Positions 22,421 through 34,771 of a DNA stretch of 64,000 nt are shown piece after piece; the stretch's first letter is position 1; every line of letters begins with the position of its first letter. The stretch lies in NCBI RefSeq assembly GCF_001625215.2, contig NC_030384.2, positions 42,132,390 to 42,196,389 of the forward strand, written 5' to 3'. This stretch comes from Daucus carota subsp. sativus. Taxonomy: Eukaryota; Streptophyta; Magnoliopsida; Apiales; Apiaceae. Under the pieces are notes generated by a model, which worked only from the letters and a program-made list of their open reading frames with translations, did no database searches and was not told the DNA's origin. Both the position numbers and the translations under genes were made by a program.

Positions 22421-23815
22421 TATCATTCTTTGTTTCGCAGTTACTGAGAACACAATATTTAATCTAGCATTTAGTTTAGGTCTCCCTTGAGTCTTGCCCA
22501 GTTTATGGTAGAAACAAAGCAGCGCACTTGTTCGGCAAGACTCGCTTTAAACCAAAAGTAACCCCCTCTCAAAATCAATAAAACTTGAATTTGATGCTGC
22601 AAAAATTTCACTCAGTCTGCAACTACTCCTTCCTTCCTTCGTCCTTAGGAAGGGACAGTCGTAGCTGCGCTTTCTATGATAACGATGATACTGCCATCCA
22701 TGGACAATGATATAATGAGATGCAGTGAATATCCTTGAGTCCTTTCTGAGTATAATTTTACATATAGTATTACCTACCACCCAGCTGGTCTAAAGAAAGG
22801 CCTTCACATCATATAACTTGTTACAGTTTATCAGCCTGAGATACAACATGTAAACTCTTTGCTGCATCACTTTGCCAAAGGACAAACACCATACAAATGA
22901 GGACGTAACGTTTCACGTGTTTTAACAAGGAAGAAATGATAGAGATCATATAAATTGCCAGACATGAGACAACACTAAATCAAAGCAGTCTAAATGGAGT
23001 AATGGACATAGCATTCAAGATTTTTGATACAAGAACCTATATGTACTATCATCCATTACTGTTTGTTGCCAAAAAAGAAAAAGAAATAAAATGCTAATCA
23101 AGCCATCACTTGTTCAACAGAAGTAGCAGCCATAGTTGGCATCACTGTTTACTAATTAATTTAAGGATGTGCATGTCTCACAATTTCTAACTAATTCTTT
23201 CAAGTAGTATGCATGGTACACAAACTTCCTTCTATAGTGGTTCAAGCTCATTGCCCATCTGTGATACTTATGCATTATGCTACAAATACACAACCAGTTC
23301 ACATCCAATGCGATAAATATGAAACTATGAAAGAACCATATGAGTTGTCACAAGGATATATTTGATTATGATTCTTACTTCTGATGAAGTGCTTGCTCAT
23401 GAATGCATATGTATGATTACTTACACTAGTTACATTTCCATAACATCCCTACAGATATAATTAACCATTCCGATCGAACATGAACTGATTTCTAACCATC
23501 ATTATCAGTAGGGTAAACCAAGCCATGTTTTATTATAGAGCAAATCCATACAAGAATGTACACAACTGATTGCAATGACAGAACAAAAGCATGCTTACTA
23601 AAAGACCTAATAGTTCAGAGCATATAATATAGATCTCCCACATAAGGTGGCAGTGCATCCCATTTCAAAAGTAAAACAAAAGCAAAACAAGCTCCGGTGA
23701 ATAAAATCCATTATATACATTGCAAAAGAACATAATTCAAAGTAAAACATTATTTGACTACTAGTTGAAATGTAAATTGACGGATTTAAAAGAAATGCAT
23801 AAAGCCATAATTAAA
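22421..23815. other. Intergenic region, no gene seen
   Basis: Low-complexity to moderate sequence with no supported coding frame. The last few hundred bases before 23816 are probably the 3' UTR of the minus-strand RING gene. Confidence 0.5.
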
Positions 23816-25051
23816 CTACTCTAACCCAGGAATATAATCAGGGGAGCTTGACGATCCACCAGCACCACCCGATAAACTCTTCTTCTTCTTCCCCTCTTCG
23901 TAATCAGGATCACTGGTGGGTAACTCAAACCTGCACACCGGACAAGTATTTCTCGAAGCTAACCAAGGCACTATACAATCTCCATGGTAACCATGTCCAC
24001 AAGGCAATTCCTTAGCAGTCTCTCCCACATTCACCATATCTTTGCATACAGCACAGAGCAAGGCTTCTTTCTCGGACTTGATCTCGACAACTTTAAGCAA
24101 TGCCACTGCTGATTCAGCCGCAGGTGGCGCTCCTCTTCTTCCACCACTATCAGTATCAGCTAAATTACGCAACACGGCTTCGTATCCAGCTGCATCGACA
24201 TAGTCCCCTGGATTACCGACATAACCAGGACCTCCATGTAATCGAAATTCAATCGAATTATCCTCGAATCCCATTAAAATATCCGCCCAATCAAGAATCC
24301 TCTCACGGCGACTAGTCCCTCGTGTGGCGAAATCTCGGAGACGCTGGCGAAGGCGATCACGCCGTGCCCTACGCAACTCCTCATCGCTTTCGACACGATC
24401 GGGATCCTCATCATCATCAAACCGTTCTTCACGATTCTGATCAACCACTTCATCTTCATCATCATCTTCATTATCCTCATCGTTGTCATCATCTTCGTTA
24501 TCCTCCTCCTCATCTTCTTCTTCCCACCCGTCCAGCTCAATCCGGAGATAGTCATCATCCACGCGCTCCGGAGGGGGAGACGGAGGCGCGTCATCCACAC
24601 GCGCCACCTGCGCGAGTAAGTTCAGAACCTGAATGAACTGGTTACCTAGAGACGGATCCAGTGGCGGATCTGACTATGAAATTAAGGGGGGTCAATTTTT
24701 TTGTAAAAAAAATTAAAAGGGGTCACAAAAAAATTAAGGGGGGTCAATTTTAATTTTACAGCCTAAAAATATGTATAATATTAACAAACAAAAAAATTAA
24801 GGGGGGTCAGTTGCCCCCTCTTGCCCCTTCTAAGATCCGCCTCTGGACGGATCGGACGGCGGATCGGCAGCGATGGACTCAACGAACCCGCACTTACAAT
24901 CAACACACACTATTTGAGGAGGATCGACGAGTGCTTCAACGTTGACTCGCTTATCGCACTGATAACACCAGTACTCAACGTTCTGGTCTGACTCAGTGGA
25001 GGGAGCGAGTTGAGGCGGCGATGGTGGTGGGTGAGATGGTGACTCGGCCAT
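23816..25051 (-). pseudogene. RING-H2 E3 ubiquitin ligase gene interrupted by a hAT MITE
   Basis: Two frame-compatible halves. The 5' half (25051 down to 24846) starts MAESPSH and has a zinc ribbon (YWCYQCDKRVNV...VCVDCKCGFVESI). The 3' half (24650 down to 23816) continues with the family segment LGNQFIQVLNLLAQ, a long acidic D/E stretch, and a RING-H2 finger (CAVC...CGHGYHGDC...CPVC) before the end PDYIPGLE. This order (zinc ribbon, acidic linker, RING-H2) is that of plant CIP8/RDUF-type E3 ligases, usually intronless. Between the halves sits a 187-bp MITE plus an 8-bp duplication: 195 bp, a multiple of three, but it brings a TAG stop six codons after the junction. Without it the protein would be 346 aa. 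Both halves are otherwise clean, so the insertion looks recent. A shortened product, or splicing across the element, cannot be excluded. Confidence 0.85.
24659..24845. mobile_element. hAT-type MITE in coding sequence, 8-bp target duplication
   Basis: 13-bp terminal inverted repeats CAGTGGCGGATCT / CAGAGGCGGATCT (one mismatch) bounded by perfect 8-bp duplications GACGGATC at 24651-24658 and 24846-24853. Inside are three copies of 'attaaggggggtca'. The 8-bp duplication and CAG...CTG ends place it with hAT elements. No ORF; mobilised in trans. Confidence 0.93.
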
Positions 25052-25863
25052 GGATATGTGAGAACCGACTCGCTGATGACTCGGTTGATAAGAGAGTAGA
25101 CAGATGAGAGAAAAACAAGGGAAGAAAAAGGAACAGATAGGGTGCGCGAGGTTTTATGGTTAGTGTATGCTTGCTTTATGACCGTACGATTGTGTAAGAA
25201 GCTGCTGATGTGGCAACCCTGGTTTGATCCAACGGCTGGTATTGTACAGTAGAAAAGTTTGGTCAAGGATGTGCTACGGGGTAACAGTAAAGAAGTTTAG
25301 CTAATGCTTTATGCTCTACAAAGTAAATTCAAAAACATGTCCAGCAAAATTAATTTGCCTAAAAAGTGTTTGTTTTGATATATATGTAATCATGATTAAA
25401 TTTGAAAACTAAATAAAAAGGTAATTAGGTAATTAAAATTTTATTATTTATAAATTAGATCACCTAATTATAATTTTATTATTTATAATTAGATCTTTAA
25501 ATAATCTGCTACAAATCTTAACACATTACATCAAGTTCTCTGAAAATTGTTTTTATAAATTAAAATCAGCTATAACTTAAATCTTAATAGCATAAAATTC
25601 GATACATGACCTTTTTTTACAAAAAATACACCCTTTCTGATTTTTTATTTTTTATAAACTCTTGTTATGCAATTAAATTATTGAAGTACTGAACCTTTTG
25701 CGACGGACAGAAGTAGTTGATACACTAGTTACAAATAAATCGATGAGCAAAAGTCAAAAATTCTTAAAAAGACAAAAGTGGTAATTACAAGAGCCTAAAA
25801 CTAGTAAAACAGCCCTATCTAGCCTTGCTTTCCGTTTCTTTTTACTCTAACCGTCATCTTTAT
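25052..25863. other. 5' flank of RING gene and intergenic DNA
   Basis: Promoter and leader of the minus-strand RING gene up to about 25250, then AT-rich sequence with short repeats ('attttattatttataa' at 25437 and 25472). No gene seen. Confidence 0.5.
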
Positions 25864-26241
25864 TTACATACGAAGATTGTTGTTTGCTTGATCATTTTGC
25901 AAGAGTCTGAACCGGAGCTGAGACGCCGGCGACCTGACGGCGACACCGTGCCAGCAGATGCCACCTCGACATACAGGATGATCATGCCCCTTATCTTCAT
26001 AATCAGGCATCAACGCATACGTGGCCTTGCGAGAAACATCCCACGTCAGCGTGGCAAGCAATATAGCCAGCACCACCACCGTGGATATCATTAGCACAAA
26101 CCCGCCGGCATAACTCCGGCCAGTTGTCAAACCATAAATTTTAACACCGGCTATAATCACCAAGTATAAGATAGTCAAGTTCCGCCCTACCACATCAGAA
26201 ATCGCCATAAGAAAGACGGGACGAAAATCCTGTTCCGCCAC
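25864..26241 (-). CDS. Small two-helix plant membrane protein
   Basis: 125-aa single-exon ORF starting MAEQDFRPVFLM. Two hydrophobic segments are visible: about residues 21-41 (NLTILYLVIIAGVKIYGL) and 46-66 (GGFVLMISTVVVLAILLATL), joined by a short TTGRSYA turn. The C-terminal tail carries CRGGICWHGVAVRSPASQLRFRL, a Cys-containing amphipathic stretch that looks conserved rather than random. I recognise the overall pattern from uncharacterised plant transmembrane proteins but no function is known to me. Codon use and the clean hydrophobic layout support a real gene. Topology and organelle are undetermined. Confidence 0.7.
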   Translation of the reverse strand: MAEQDFRPVFLMAISDVVGRNLTILYLVIIAGVKIYGLTTGRSYAGGFVLMISTVVVLAILLATLTWDVSRKATYALMPDYEDKGHDHPVCRGGICWHGVAVRSPASQLRFRLLQNDQANNNLRM

Positions 26242-27339
26242 TGCTTATCACGAAATATTGGCAATTGTGTAAGATATTTGTGGAAAGAGTAGAAATATTG
26301 TAACATAAAAAAGAAACTTTTCGAGTACTTATCTTGTTTCGTTTGTTAATTAATTAAAGTTTGTTGGGTATGTAGTTGAAACTTGAAAGCAAAATTAAGG
26401 TGGTGACGGGTGACCGGTAACTGGTGACTGCTGGTGAGTACTATGACCACTGCCTTCGGTCATATGCGCATAACAATCCAATTGAGTGTCGACACATTTT
26501 TGCAGACACTGTGAATTTGCATACGTGGCGTTACCATATTTTATAGGACGAAAAGATAAAGACGTGTTATTCTCCCTCTTGGTGCTGCCGCTGTTGGGAT
26601 TAATTGTATCGAGAAAGCCAGAGTGTAGAAATTAGGGGTTCCATTCTTCCGGTATTATTATACAATTGTTTGGTGTTGGTCTGAAAGCTACTTATCACCG
26701 ACCCTTTGTTTTTCACTCCCTCGGTCTCCATTACATGTCTAATTTTAAAATAAATTTTATCTCTACATGTTCATTATTATTACGCAGTAACAAAATAACA
26801 GTAATTTACACAGTCTGGTACTAATTTATTATTTTTATACAAATAACTGTTGCTCGAAATTTTAACACTATTAAAACCTACATGATAATTGATAATTAAT
26901 GTTGATTGCTAAATTCAACTTAATATTGTTTCATTTAGCAGTAGAAACTATATATGAAATAACTCTTAATATAAATAATTGTGTGTTAAATCCATGTCAG
27001 ATATATTTCTGACCAGATCGTTCACGGATCAAATTTTAAACAGATCTTTGTACTGAAATCGCAGGGTACTACACAAGTTCATTCATGTGGAATGTCCAAA
27101 AATTGTGTCAAGATATGATTTTTTGTGATAAAATAATGTCTTAATTTGTCGAATCAGGACTTGGGACAAGATAGGATAAACACTTAACTACCTACTTAAC
27201 TACCTAGATTATCCCATCATTCTATACACCGGTAAACATTGCCCTTACGGACAAAAAATGAGCACCCTCAGTATAAAACATTAGAGAGGTTAGAATAAAG
27301 AGAAGGGATTATAATCCCCTTCCACGAAGGCCAGCCCAA
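26242..27339. other. Intergenic region with a MITE-like fragment
   Basis: 'actccctcggtctccatta' at about 26717 is the sort of terminal motif seen in common plant Stowaway/Mutator-like MITEs, but no matching right end was found, so it is a fragment at best. 27190-27339 is likely the 3' UTR of the glycyl-tRNA synthetase gene. Confidence 0.4.
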
Positions 27340-30300
27340 TTAAGATGAATGGGTTGGGTATTTGCACAGTACATCATTCCACGTGCTCAGACCCTCAGTC
27401 ACCGCCTTCACCACAGATGAAGCCTCCTCTATGCTCACACGGATCTGCTTCTTGCTATCCCTCTCCCGTATTGTCACCGAGGTTGTTGAATCTACTGTAA
27501 TGGCAAAGGGGACACCTAGTTCATCTGTTCTGGCATATCGCCGACCTATCGATGTACCTAAGACATAAAATGTACAAATATTCACTTCTGCATTTAAATT
27601 ATAATATATACAAGTTCCTGCAGTTAATTTTTTGAACTGTTTGGAATAATAATTACAAAAATAAGTCTATACTAGTCCAAATTTTCATAATTCAAGTTCT
27701 CCAACAACTTAAACAACCTACTCATGACTTGAGAGTTGAGACATCAGTAAATGGAAAATTATATGACACAACTAAAGATCATCATTGATATAATTGCATC
27801 CTACTGGAAGTTCATACCTGTTGCATCAATTGTATTAAGTATCCCAGCAGCTTTCAATGACTTGGCAATGCGTCGAGCAACTTCCTCATATTGTTGATTC
27901 TGAACCAAGGGGAAAACAGTACACTTTATAGGTGCTACCAGTGGCGGAAAACGAAAAACATTCAACTGTTCAACCCCATCTCTACTTGGTCTTGTATAGA
28001 ACGAGTGCTCATACAAACAGTAGATTATCCTTCCAATACCAAAGGATGGTTCAATCACAGAAGGGGTGAAGACCCTTTGATGTTCTTTTTTCTTTTCCTT
28101 GGAGATTGTCAACATGTTCATCCTTATAGTGACATCCTTTTCGAGAGTGCATACATGGAAATCCACCTCTCCTTTGGACTCCAAAGCAGCTTTCATTTCC
28201 ATTGCTTCTTTTTCCCCCATGGCCTATACACAGAAATACCTTATGCATAAATCAATCATTCAGGGAACACGGACATGTATTCTTTCTCAAACAGATGGAG
28301 AAGTTAATATCGAATTTTGTGTAAACATTTCTTCCTATATGTTCTGTCCTTAGAAATCGATATCCTACAGCGCAATGGATACCACAGACAAGTTGAATAC
28401 ATATTTAAACAAGTATAACTTTGTTTGCCTACCTCCAGTGCTTCCACCACCATCTTCTGCTTCCCCTTAAATGCAAGGCCCAACTCCTTCTTAATTGGAG
28501 TTATAACAAGTTTCTGGAAGAATACAGCATACGATGAAGAACACTGTTATAAGATGGGGAAACGGGAAGGGAGGGAAAAATAAAGAATAGACCTCCACTT
28601 CTTTAGGTTCTGCAAATTTTTCATGAGCCACAAGAGGTACGCCACTTTTATCCTGCAACAGAATGGTGGTTCTGTGACTAACACAGAAATTGCATATGTA
28701 AACAATAAAGATTAAAGGACCAAGAATAACCGACACAAAATGATGTATTTGTTCTTTTTTAAAATATAAAAAGAGAAAAAGGAATCTATAATATATCTCA
28801 AATTTCAAGCTCCTTTCCCAAGATAAGAAAAAACTGTGTCGTTCGGTGTCACTTTCAGCAAAATCCATCCACTTTATCCATATCAATTAAGCAGGATGTT
28901 TTTTTCATCCTCCCTCTAATTTTACATAATCCCTTAAGAAAATAAAGGTGTTTCTGAGATTGCAGAGACTCTTCAGGACTTCGGAAAATATGGTCTTGGA
29001 CGTTTGAAACATGTAGGATTTAAAAAGAAAAAAAAAAGTTGTGTGTTTAGCCATTAGGCCCGTTACCATATAAATGAGCCTAAAGGTATGAGTATGCATT
29101 CCAAGTTAGTCGACCAAAGTTGTATTAGTGCATGATGTCATTTTACGAGCGAGGGGCTGCAATACCAACCACAATCATTGTATTATTTATAATATCCAAG
29201 TCAACTACAAATTTGTATGACAGATGACTTATTCCTATTAGGTTTAAGCTACCAGGACTGGTGGTTCACTGGTTCTTCATTATAATGATCTTATATAGTC
29301 ATGTATCTGGTCTAGGTGTCAATATTTATGTGTACTGGTTGTCACTAAGTTATCAAGACAAATTCGTGATTAGAAAAAGAAAAAAAATAATCTCTGACCT
29401 ACTTCTATATTTTCAGTATTACTGTATGTCATCATTGGTTGCATTCTAGTGTCCATGGAATTATTTCGTCAAACAAATTCAACTTGACAAACCTAGACGA
29501 AGCTAATGGTGATAAAACCATCAGAGCGCAGCTACATATCATCTACTTGACAATATTTTATACTAGAAAATATATGATTGGAGGGTATTTGAAGGTTTGC
29601 AAGGTATTGTAATACACTTCTGTTGCTGGGTATACTAGTAATAGACAGAGCTTTGCATATTATCAAAATCCTGTATAGTCGAAGTACTGGTCAATAATTC
29701 TGATGTGAAATCCTTTCATGTTAGCTTGAGTTACTTGCTAGAGATATGAAGGTTCTTACTTCCAGTCAAGAGGTTCTGAAGAAATTGATATTAGATATAT
29801 CTTATCAATATAATTAGTTCCACTTGGAGATTTAGATCGATTATTTCCACAATCGAGAAGTATAATGGTAAGTATTGCATTCATTATAAAGGTATTATAA
29901 AAGGGTCATCAGCGCCTTCACGAGTTCTAGTTTGTCAAGTATGAGGCAGGCTTTGGACTAAAAGTAACTTCGACCATTTGCAGATAGCTAAACAATTGTT
30001 ACGGACTCTGTAATGGTACAAAACAGATTGAACTTATGGTAGAGTATTAACCTTAGGAAGGACTACAAGAGAAGTACAAGTGTCCATGAAAATATTTGTT
30101 AAATGAGGTGATACTCATTTACATCGTTTAATGGGAAATCATTGCATAAAGGAAGTCAACTATGAATATGCAGGAAGTGAGGTACCAGAACTGTTCTTCA
30201 CTGTTACATGATTCCATTTAAAATTGCCAGATTCTGGGGGCAGAATCTCTTTAACGGGCGAAGAATGTAATAACCAGACTCTAGGAAGAATGAGCGTGGG

Positions 30301-33300
30301 TGCGGGAGTGCAAAACGAAGATACAGGAATTCAACAAAATCAAAAATATGGGGATACGGGTGCAGGGGCGGGTAAAGGTCCGCCCAATTTTCATTTGTAC
30401 ATATAGGACAACTGCTTCCATTACCACTTCTTTTTGTTATGACCCCCTTTTTTCAACTTTTATTTGATTCTCATGCATATTAATTAAAATTACTTGATTG
30501 ATTTAAGAGTTGAGATGGCTTCTCTTTATAAAAAGAAACCTTTTATGATACAAATAGTAATCATAGATCTATTTCCAATTGGGCTCTTTCTAAACAGAGC
30601 CTGGATACTTCAGTTTTATACTTCCACTAAGCTAACCATAAATAGTAATCTGGATTCCCCCCAAAATGGATCTAATTTCACTTTGCGCTCCAAATCTTTT
30701 TATGATTCAATTAATATTTCTTGGGCGAAATAGAGGATATCTCGATCGGGGGAGAGAAAAGGGAAATCCCATATGACCCAATATATCTGACAAATATTAA
30801 AAATTATAATATATATACATTACACACTCACAAATTATACAAGTATAACTGAGTGCAGAGATATACAACTTATATAAACACACGAGCAGATATATATACA
30901 GCTTATATACACACGAGTAATCGTAGCTTTTTTTAAGTACTTCTTGACTTCTTACACAAACGGTACAAATAAGTGCTTCTAACTTATAAATCTAGAAGCT
31001 GGGCTTATAAGCCCGTGCCAAACACCCATGGTGGTGTTTGGCAGGCGTATATAAGCCAACTTCTGGGATTATAAGTTATAAACACTTATTTGTACCGTTT
31101 GTGTAAAAAGTAGAGAAGCACTTAAAAAAAGTTAGGATTACTAGCTTTTGTTTCAGGACTTCTGCTTATTTGCCAAACAGTTTAATCACTTATAAGTCTT
31201 AACTTGCTTCTGACTTCTACTTCACTTTTTTATTTTAAGCAAAAAGCACTTATTTTAAGCTCACCCAAACGGCTTATTTTTAATTAATTAACCTTTTTTA
31301 ATTGTGTAAAGTAGTTTTTTAAGAAGTTGCTGGAAATTGCGAAAAATTACCTCTGACATATCCCCACACCCCCTCTTACATATCCCCGTCTCTGACATCA
31401 GCGATACGCCACGTGGCATATTCCGTACGTATCCCGCCACACTCCCACACTGCGAAGTATCCCCTATGCAGTTTTTCACCCTTGTGTAGGATCCCTGCTA
31501 TCTAGACCAGACTTATTATTTTATTTTCTGACAATTTTTTTATATAATAGGTTGCATTTGTTTTTGCCTTGTAGATATTTCTCATTGTCTCGAGAAATAC
31601 GAGTTTATTGTTTTTCTTTCACATGGATTCAATTATTAAGTTATTGGAATTCATCATTATTTCAAAAAAGGTATTATGTGATATTTAACCTGAATGGCCT
31701 ATTTTAATTGTTTAGATTTATAAAATTATAGTAATTAAAATATTGGAGTTACTGGAGAATACTTTTATGTGTGTCACTTACATTTTAAGAGATATACAAG
31801 TGACGGGGGTTAATACTCGTCAACTTAAGGTAATGGGGTTTGTATTTTTCTTCACTATTCTAGAATTATAAGGGAGGAATATAAAATATTTTTTATTTTT
31901 AAATTGGTAGTATTCATGTTGAGCATTAGTTTTGCTCATTCTTGAACTTGTCAACATCAAAGATGATGAAAGACTTCATATCGTTGGGAAAGCATTATGG
32001 CTGCAATGGCTTAGTAGAGTTTGGATTGAAGGTAAGCAATATTATATTGACGTGTAATATTTTGTTATATATTTTCAAAGATAGTATAAACGTGTCGACC
32101 CGAGTACGTGTCAGCAGATTTGGGGCGTAATAGAATATTCAATGGAGTACAATTGAACAGGGTAATTATTTGGTTTTCTGGATGGACATAAGATACAAAG
32201 AGAAGAAAATATCAAAGAGATAGAATAAAAAATAAAAGATGAAGTACCGTTTGGTTTTAAGCTTAGGGAAGGAGCCTGAGATATATCTCAGGTTCCCTTT
32301 TCTCATATAAAAATTCCTAATACATAATTACCTTTTCATGCGACCCAAAAAAGATTGTAAAATACCAGAAAATACTAGCATTATAAAATACCAAAAATGC
32401 CCCCAAACATTAAAAAAACTCACCATATGGGCACGCAAATCATATGCAGATCTATCAGCGATACCAACACATTCAATCCAGCCATAAGAAGATTCAATCT
32501 CAGCATCCCAACAGTCTGCAGCATAATGTGCCATCTCATTCGCCAAATGTTGTCGGAAACGTAACCGGTCTTTATCAATTCCCAAGTTAGTCAGGAACAG
32601 ATATACTCTCCCTATAAAGTAGCCAAGTGTTTCATTGTTGACAATTCCCTGAAGAGAAGAAACATATATTTAAAAAAAAATAAAATCAAGATCTATGGTG
32701 CTATAGTTAGTATACTCATGAAAGGGATCAGGAGCCAGATACTAAATCAGATCAGTCAACCCAACCTGAGCAACTGCTTCACCAATGACTATTCTCCTTG
32801 CAGACTGTCCAGACACTTGGTCTTCCCTTGGAAACATCAAGAACTCTAAGCTTGCAACTTCAGAAAATTTTGGGTGAGACTTGTCTTCAGGGTCAACAAA
32901 ATGTTCAATCTCAGCCAGAGTGAACTCACGAACCCTTAGAAGACCTTGGCGTGGTGATATCTGCAACACGTAAAATTCATCTCAATCAAGATAGATAATT
33001 CCTCTAACAATTAGGCTAAACTTATTCATGCATGCAATTAAATTTAGATGATTTGCTACCTCATTCCTAAAAGCTTGACCAATTTGAGCAGCAGCAAATG
33101 GAAGCTTGCTCCCATTGTGATAGTACAAGTCCTTGAAGTTAACAAAAATACCTTGAGCGGTTTCAGGTCGCATATACCTGCAGCAAGTTATTAAAGAGAT
33201 TTAACCAATTGAAAGACTTGGGGAACTTAATAAAGTTTCTAAAAGACCTAATCATTGATGATATATTCACGTAAAACCAATTATTGATGATATCCCTACC

Positions 33301-34096
33301 CAGGAGTCAGACCAGATGGACCTATTGAAGTCTGAAACATCAAGTTAAAAGGATAGGGAGCAGAGAGTGGGTTGTTGGTGTCTGGAGCAGTAATCCCATA
33401 TTCCTGAATCTTTGCACCTATTTCTTCAGGTGAAAGATCATCCAATGCAGCAATAACATGTCTGAACTCTGCTGTCTTCTCAGCAGTGAGGCTAGCATCT
33501 CTTTCAAGCCTGTGTTTGCAATAATCCTTGATCAAATGATCAGCACGGTAACAGGTGCCTGTTTTTTCGTCCTTGACCATCAGGTCTGTGAACTTGTCAA
33601 CATGACCAGATGCCTTTAGCACAACCTCTGGTGTCACGCAAGGACAGTCTACTTCTAGCATGTTTTCTTCGAGAATAAAATGCTGAAATATAACAGCAGA
33701 TAAACAAAACCCATTAGACCACATAACAAGTCATGTATATGATCATGCAATTGAAATATAGTCAGCTATATTCTGTTGATTGACTACTTATATTGATTTA
33801 ATACATTAGACCACATAACAAGTCATGAATATTGATATCATACCTAGTGTGTAATCGAGCCAAATCAGTAAAAGAATATGAACAATTGATAAGCATATAC
33901 TAATATAAACATAAATTCACACCTGACGCCAAAAGGCCAAAACATTGGCCTTGACTGCACAACCCGGAGGGCCATAATCGAAAAACCCAGCAACACCTCT
34001 GTAGATCTTGAACGATGGCTTGTAAAAAAAATGTCGTTCAAGAGTATTCAACACAGCTTGACGAAACTTTTCGCGATTTTGCGCCTCTTGTGCCAT
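27340..34096 (-). CDS. Glycyl-tRNA synthetase, catalytic-core form
   Basis: Nine exons on the minus strand: 33923-34096, 33300-33682, 33060-33177, 32766-32960, 32424-32648, 28593-28652, 28433-28513, 27818-28223, 27340-27557. All junctions are GT-AG and phases agree; total 1860 bp, 619 aa. It charges tRNA-Gly (class II, alpha2 type). Seen: the FDYGPPG region of exon 1, motif 2 around FRNE (residues 222-225) into [12 protein letters not shown], motif 3 at FGIGR (about 474-477), and a C-terminal anticodon-binding domain ([26 protein letters not shown]). Plant dual-targeted enzymes are about 690-730 aa with a presequence and a WHEP domain; here the protein starts directly at the core ([15 protein letters not shown]), so the N-terminal extension is absent. 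An upstream exon was looked for and not seen. Intron 5 (28653-32423) is 3.8 kb and holds inserted sequences. It shares a divergent promoter region with the GRP94 gene. Confidence 0.92.
30490..30785. other. Possible plastid-derived segment (NUPT), uncertain
   Basis: Differs in texture from its surroundings: 'aatagaggatatctcgat' followed by 'gggggagagaaaaggg' and 'cccatatgacccaatatat' is reminiscent of plastid intergenic sequence, and the stretch is free of the usual local repeats. It carries a 79-codon ORF (30494-30733) with no family I can name. The assignment is by impression only. Confidence 0.3.
30927..31145. repeat. Long inverted repeat (foldback hairpin)
   Basis: Left arm about 30927-31027 is the reverse complement of right arm about 31033-31145, meeting at a near-palindrome GCCAAACACCC-ATGG-TGGTGTTTGGC. 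Arms of about 100 bp with few mismatches would form a long hairpin if transcribed as part of the intron. It is formed by head-to-head ends of the MITE at 31032-31274. Confidence 0.8.
31032..31274. mobile_element. MITE, GTTTGG-ended family A (second copy)
   Basis: Starts TGGTGTTTGGCAGGC and ends with GCTCACCCAAACGGC, with internal 'agagaagcacttaaa' and 'ttttaagc...aaaagcactt' segments shared with the 22189-22420 element. About 243 bp, in intron 5 of glycyl-tRNA synthetase. A partial inverted copy lies immediately to its left. Confidence 0.6.
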
Positions 34097-34752
34097 TGCC
34101 GGGATCTGGGTTTATGCTGGTTAACGCGCAAAACCCTTCTTGTCCAACCCTAACCTGCTTGTCAGCGCCGCTGAGTACACGTTTCTAAATTAAGGTATTT
34201 ATAGCCTCCGTCTTTTTGGCTTTAACTTTCAGGAATTTCTTTTTTTTTTACAATGCAGGAAGGATTGTTATGATAATTCTCGGCGCCTGAGTTATGGTCG
34301 AACCCGATTGTCCTAAATGTGGCTTAATATTTATTTCATCGGTGAAGAATAAATTTTTTTAATTTATTTGTTTGAATAAATTTTCTATATTTATAATTTA
34401 TCAGTTATAAAAATTTATACATTCAATAATAAATTATTATTTTAAAATATATTTTAAAATAATCCTGTATATTTTTAAAACCAAATTTTTAATATAAAAA
34501 TAAGTCTTAAAAAATTAGAATTTTCAATTTCTCAGATTTTCAAAAATTGAATCATTAATTTTTCACATCAACGATACACATCGTAAAAAATATTCAATTT
34601 AGCAAAAAAGATATTGTAAAAAAAAATCCGGAGGTGAACAATATAAAAGACCGGCACTGCAGTACTGCACCCAAACAAATCCTCGGGTCTTTCGAAATAG
34701 AGGCTTCCAGAAACCCATTTTCGTAACTCCACGTCTTGTTAACAAATCTAAA

Positions 34753-34771
34753 CCAATAACAAAACGCCACG
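34753..34771 (+). promoter_or_regulatory. ER stress response element (ERSE) of the GRP94 gene
   Basis: CCAAT (34753-34757), exactly nine spacer bases, then CCACG (34767-34771): the canonical ERSE arrangement bound by NF-Y plus bZIP factors (bZIP28/bZIP60 class in plants). It lies 207 bp upstream of the GRP94 start codon. Further CCACG cores occur nearby at about 34728 and 34795, and a second CCAAT at about 34814. Predicts induction by the unfolded protein response. Confidence 0.85.

Larger units (their letters stand above)
28653..32423. other. Large GlyRS intron 5 with inserted repeats
   Basis: 3.8-kb intron between coding exons of 75 and 20 codons. It contains sequence resembling a decayed retroelement (about 29460-30200, not securely assigned), an organelle-like segment (30500-30785), a foldback/MITE complex (30927-31274), and related 'gatacgggtgcaggggcggg'-type fragments at about 30300-30380 and inverted at 31360-31490. 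No intact ORF with recognisable function. Confidence 0.5.

Noticed and set aside
24274-24636. ORFs on both strands in the acidic RING linker
   Set aside because: Shadows of the GAT/GAA-rich repeat coding for the D/E stretch.
29460-30200. Decayed Copia-like retrotransposon in GlyRS intron 5
   Set aside because: Only an impression of broken reading frames; no LTR, primer-binding site or conserved motif could be shown.
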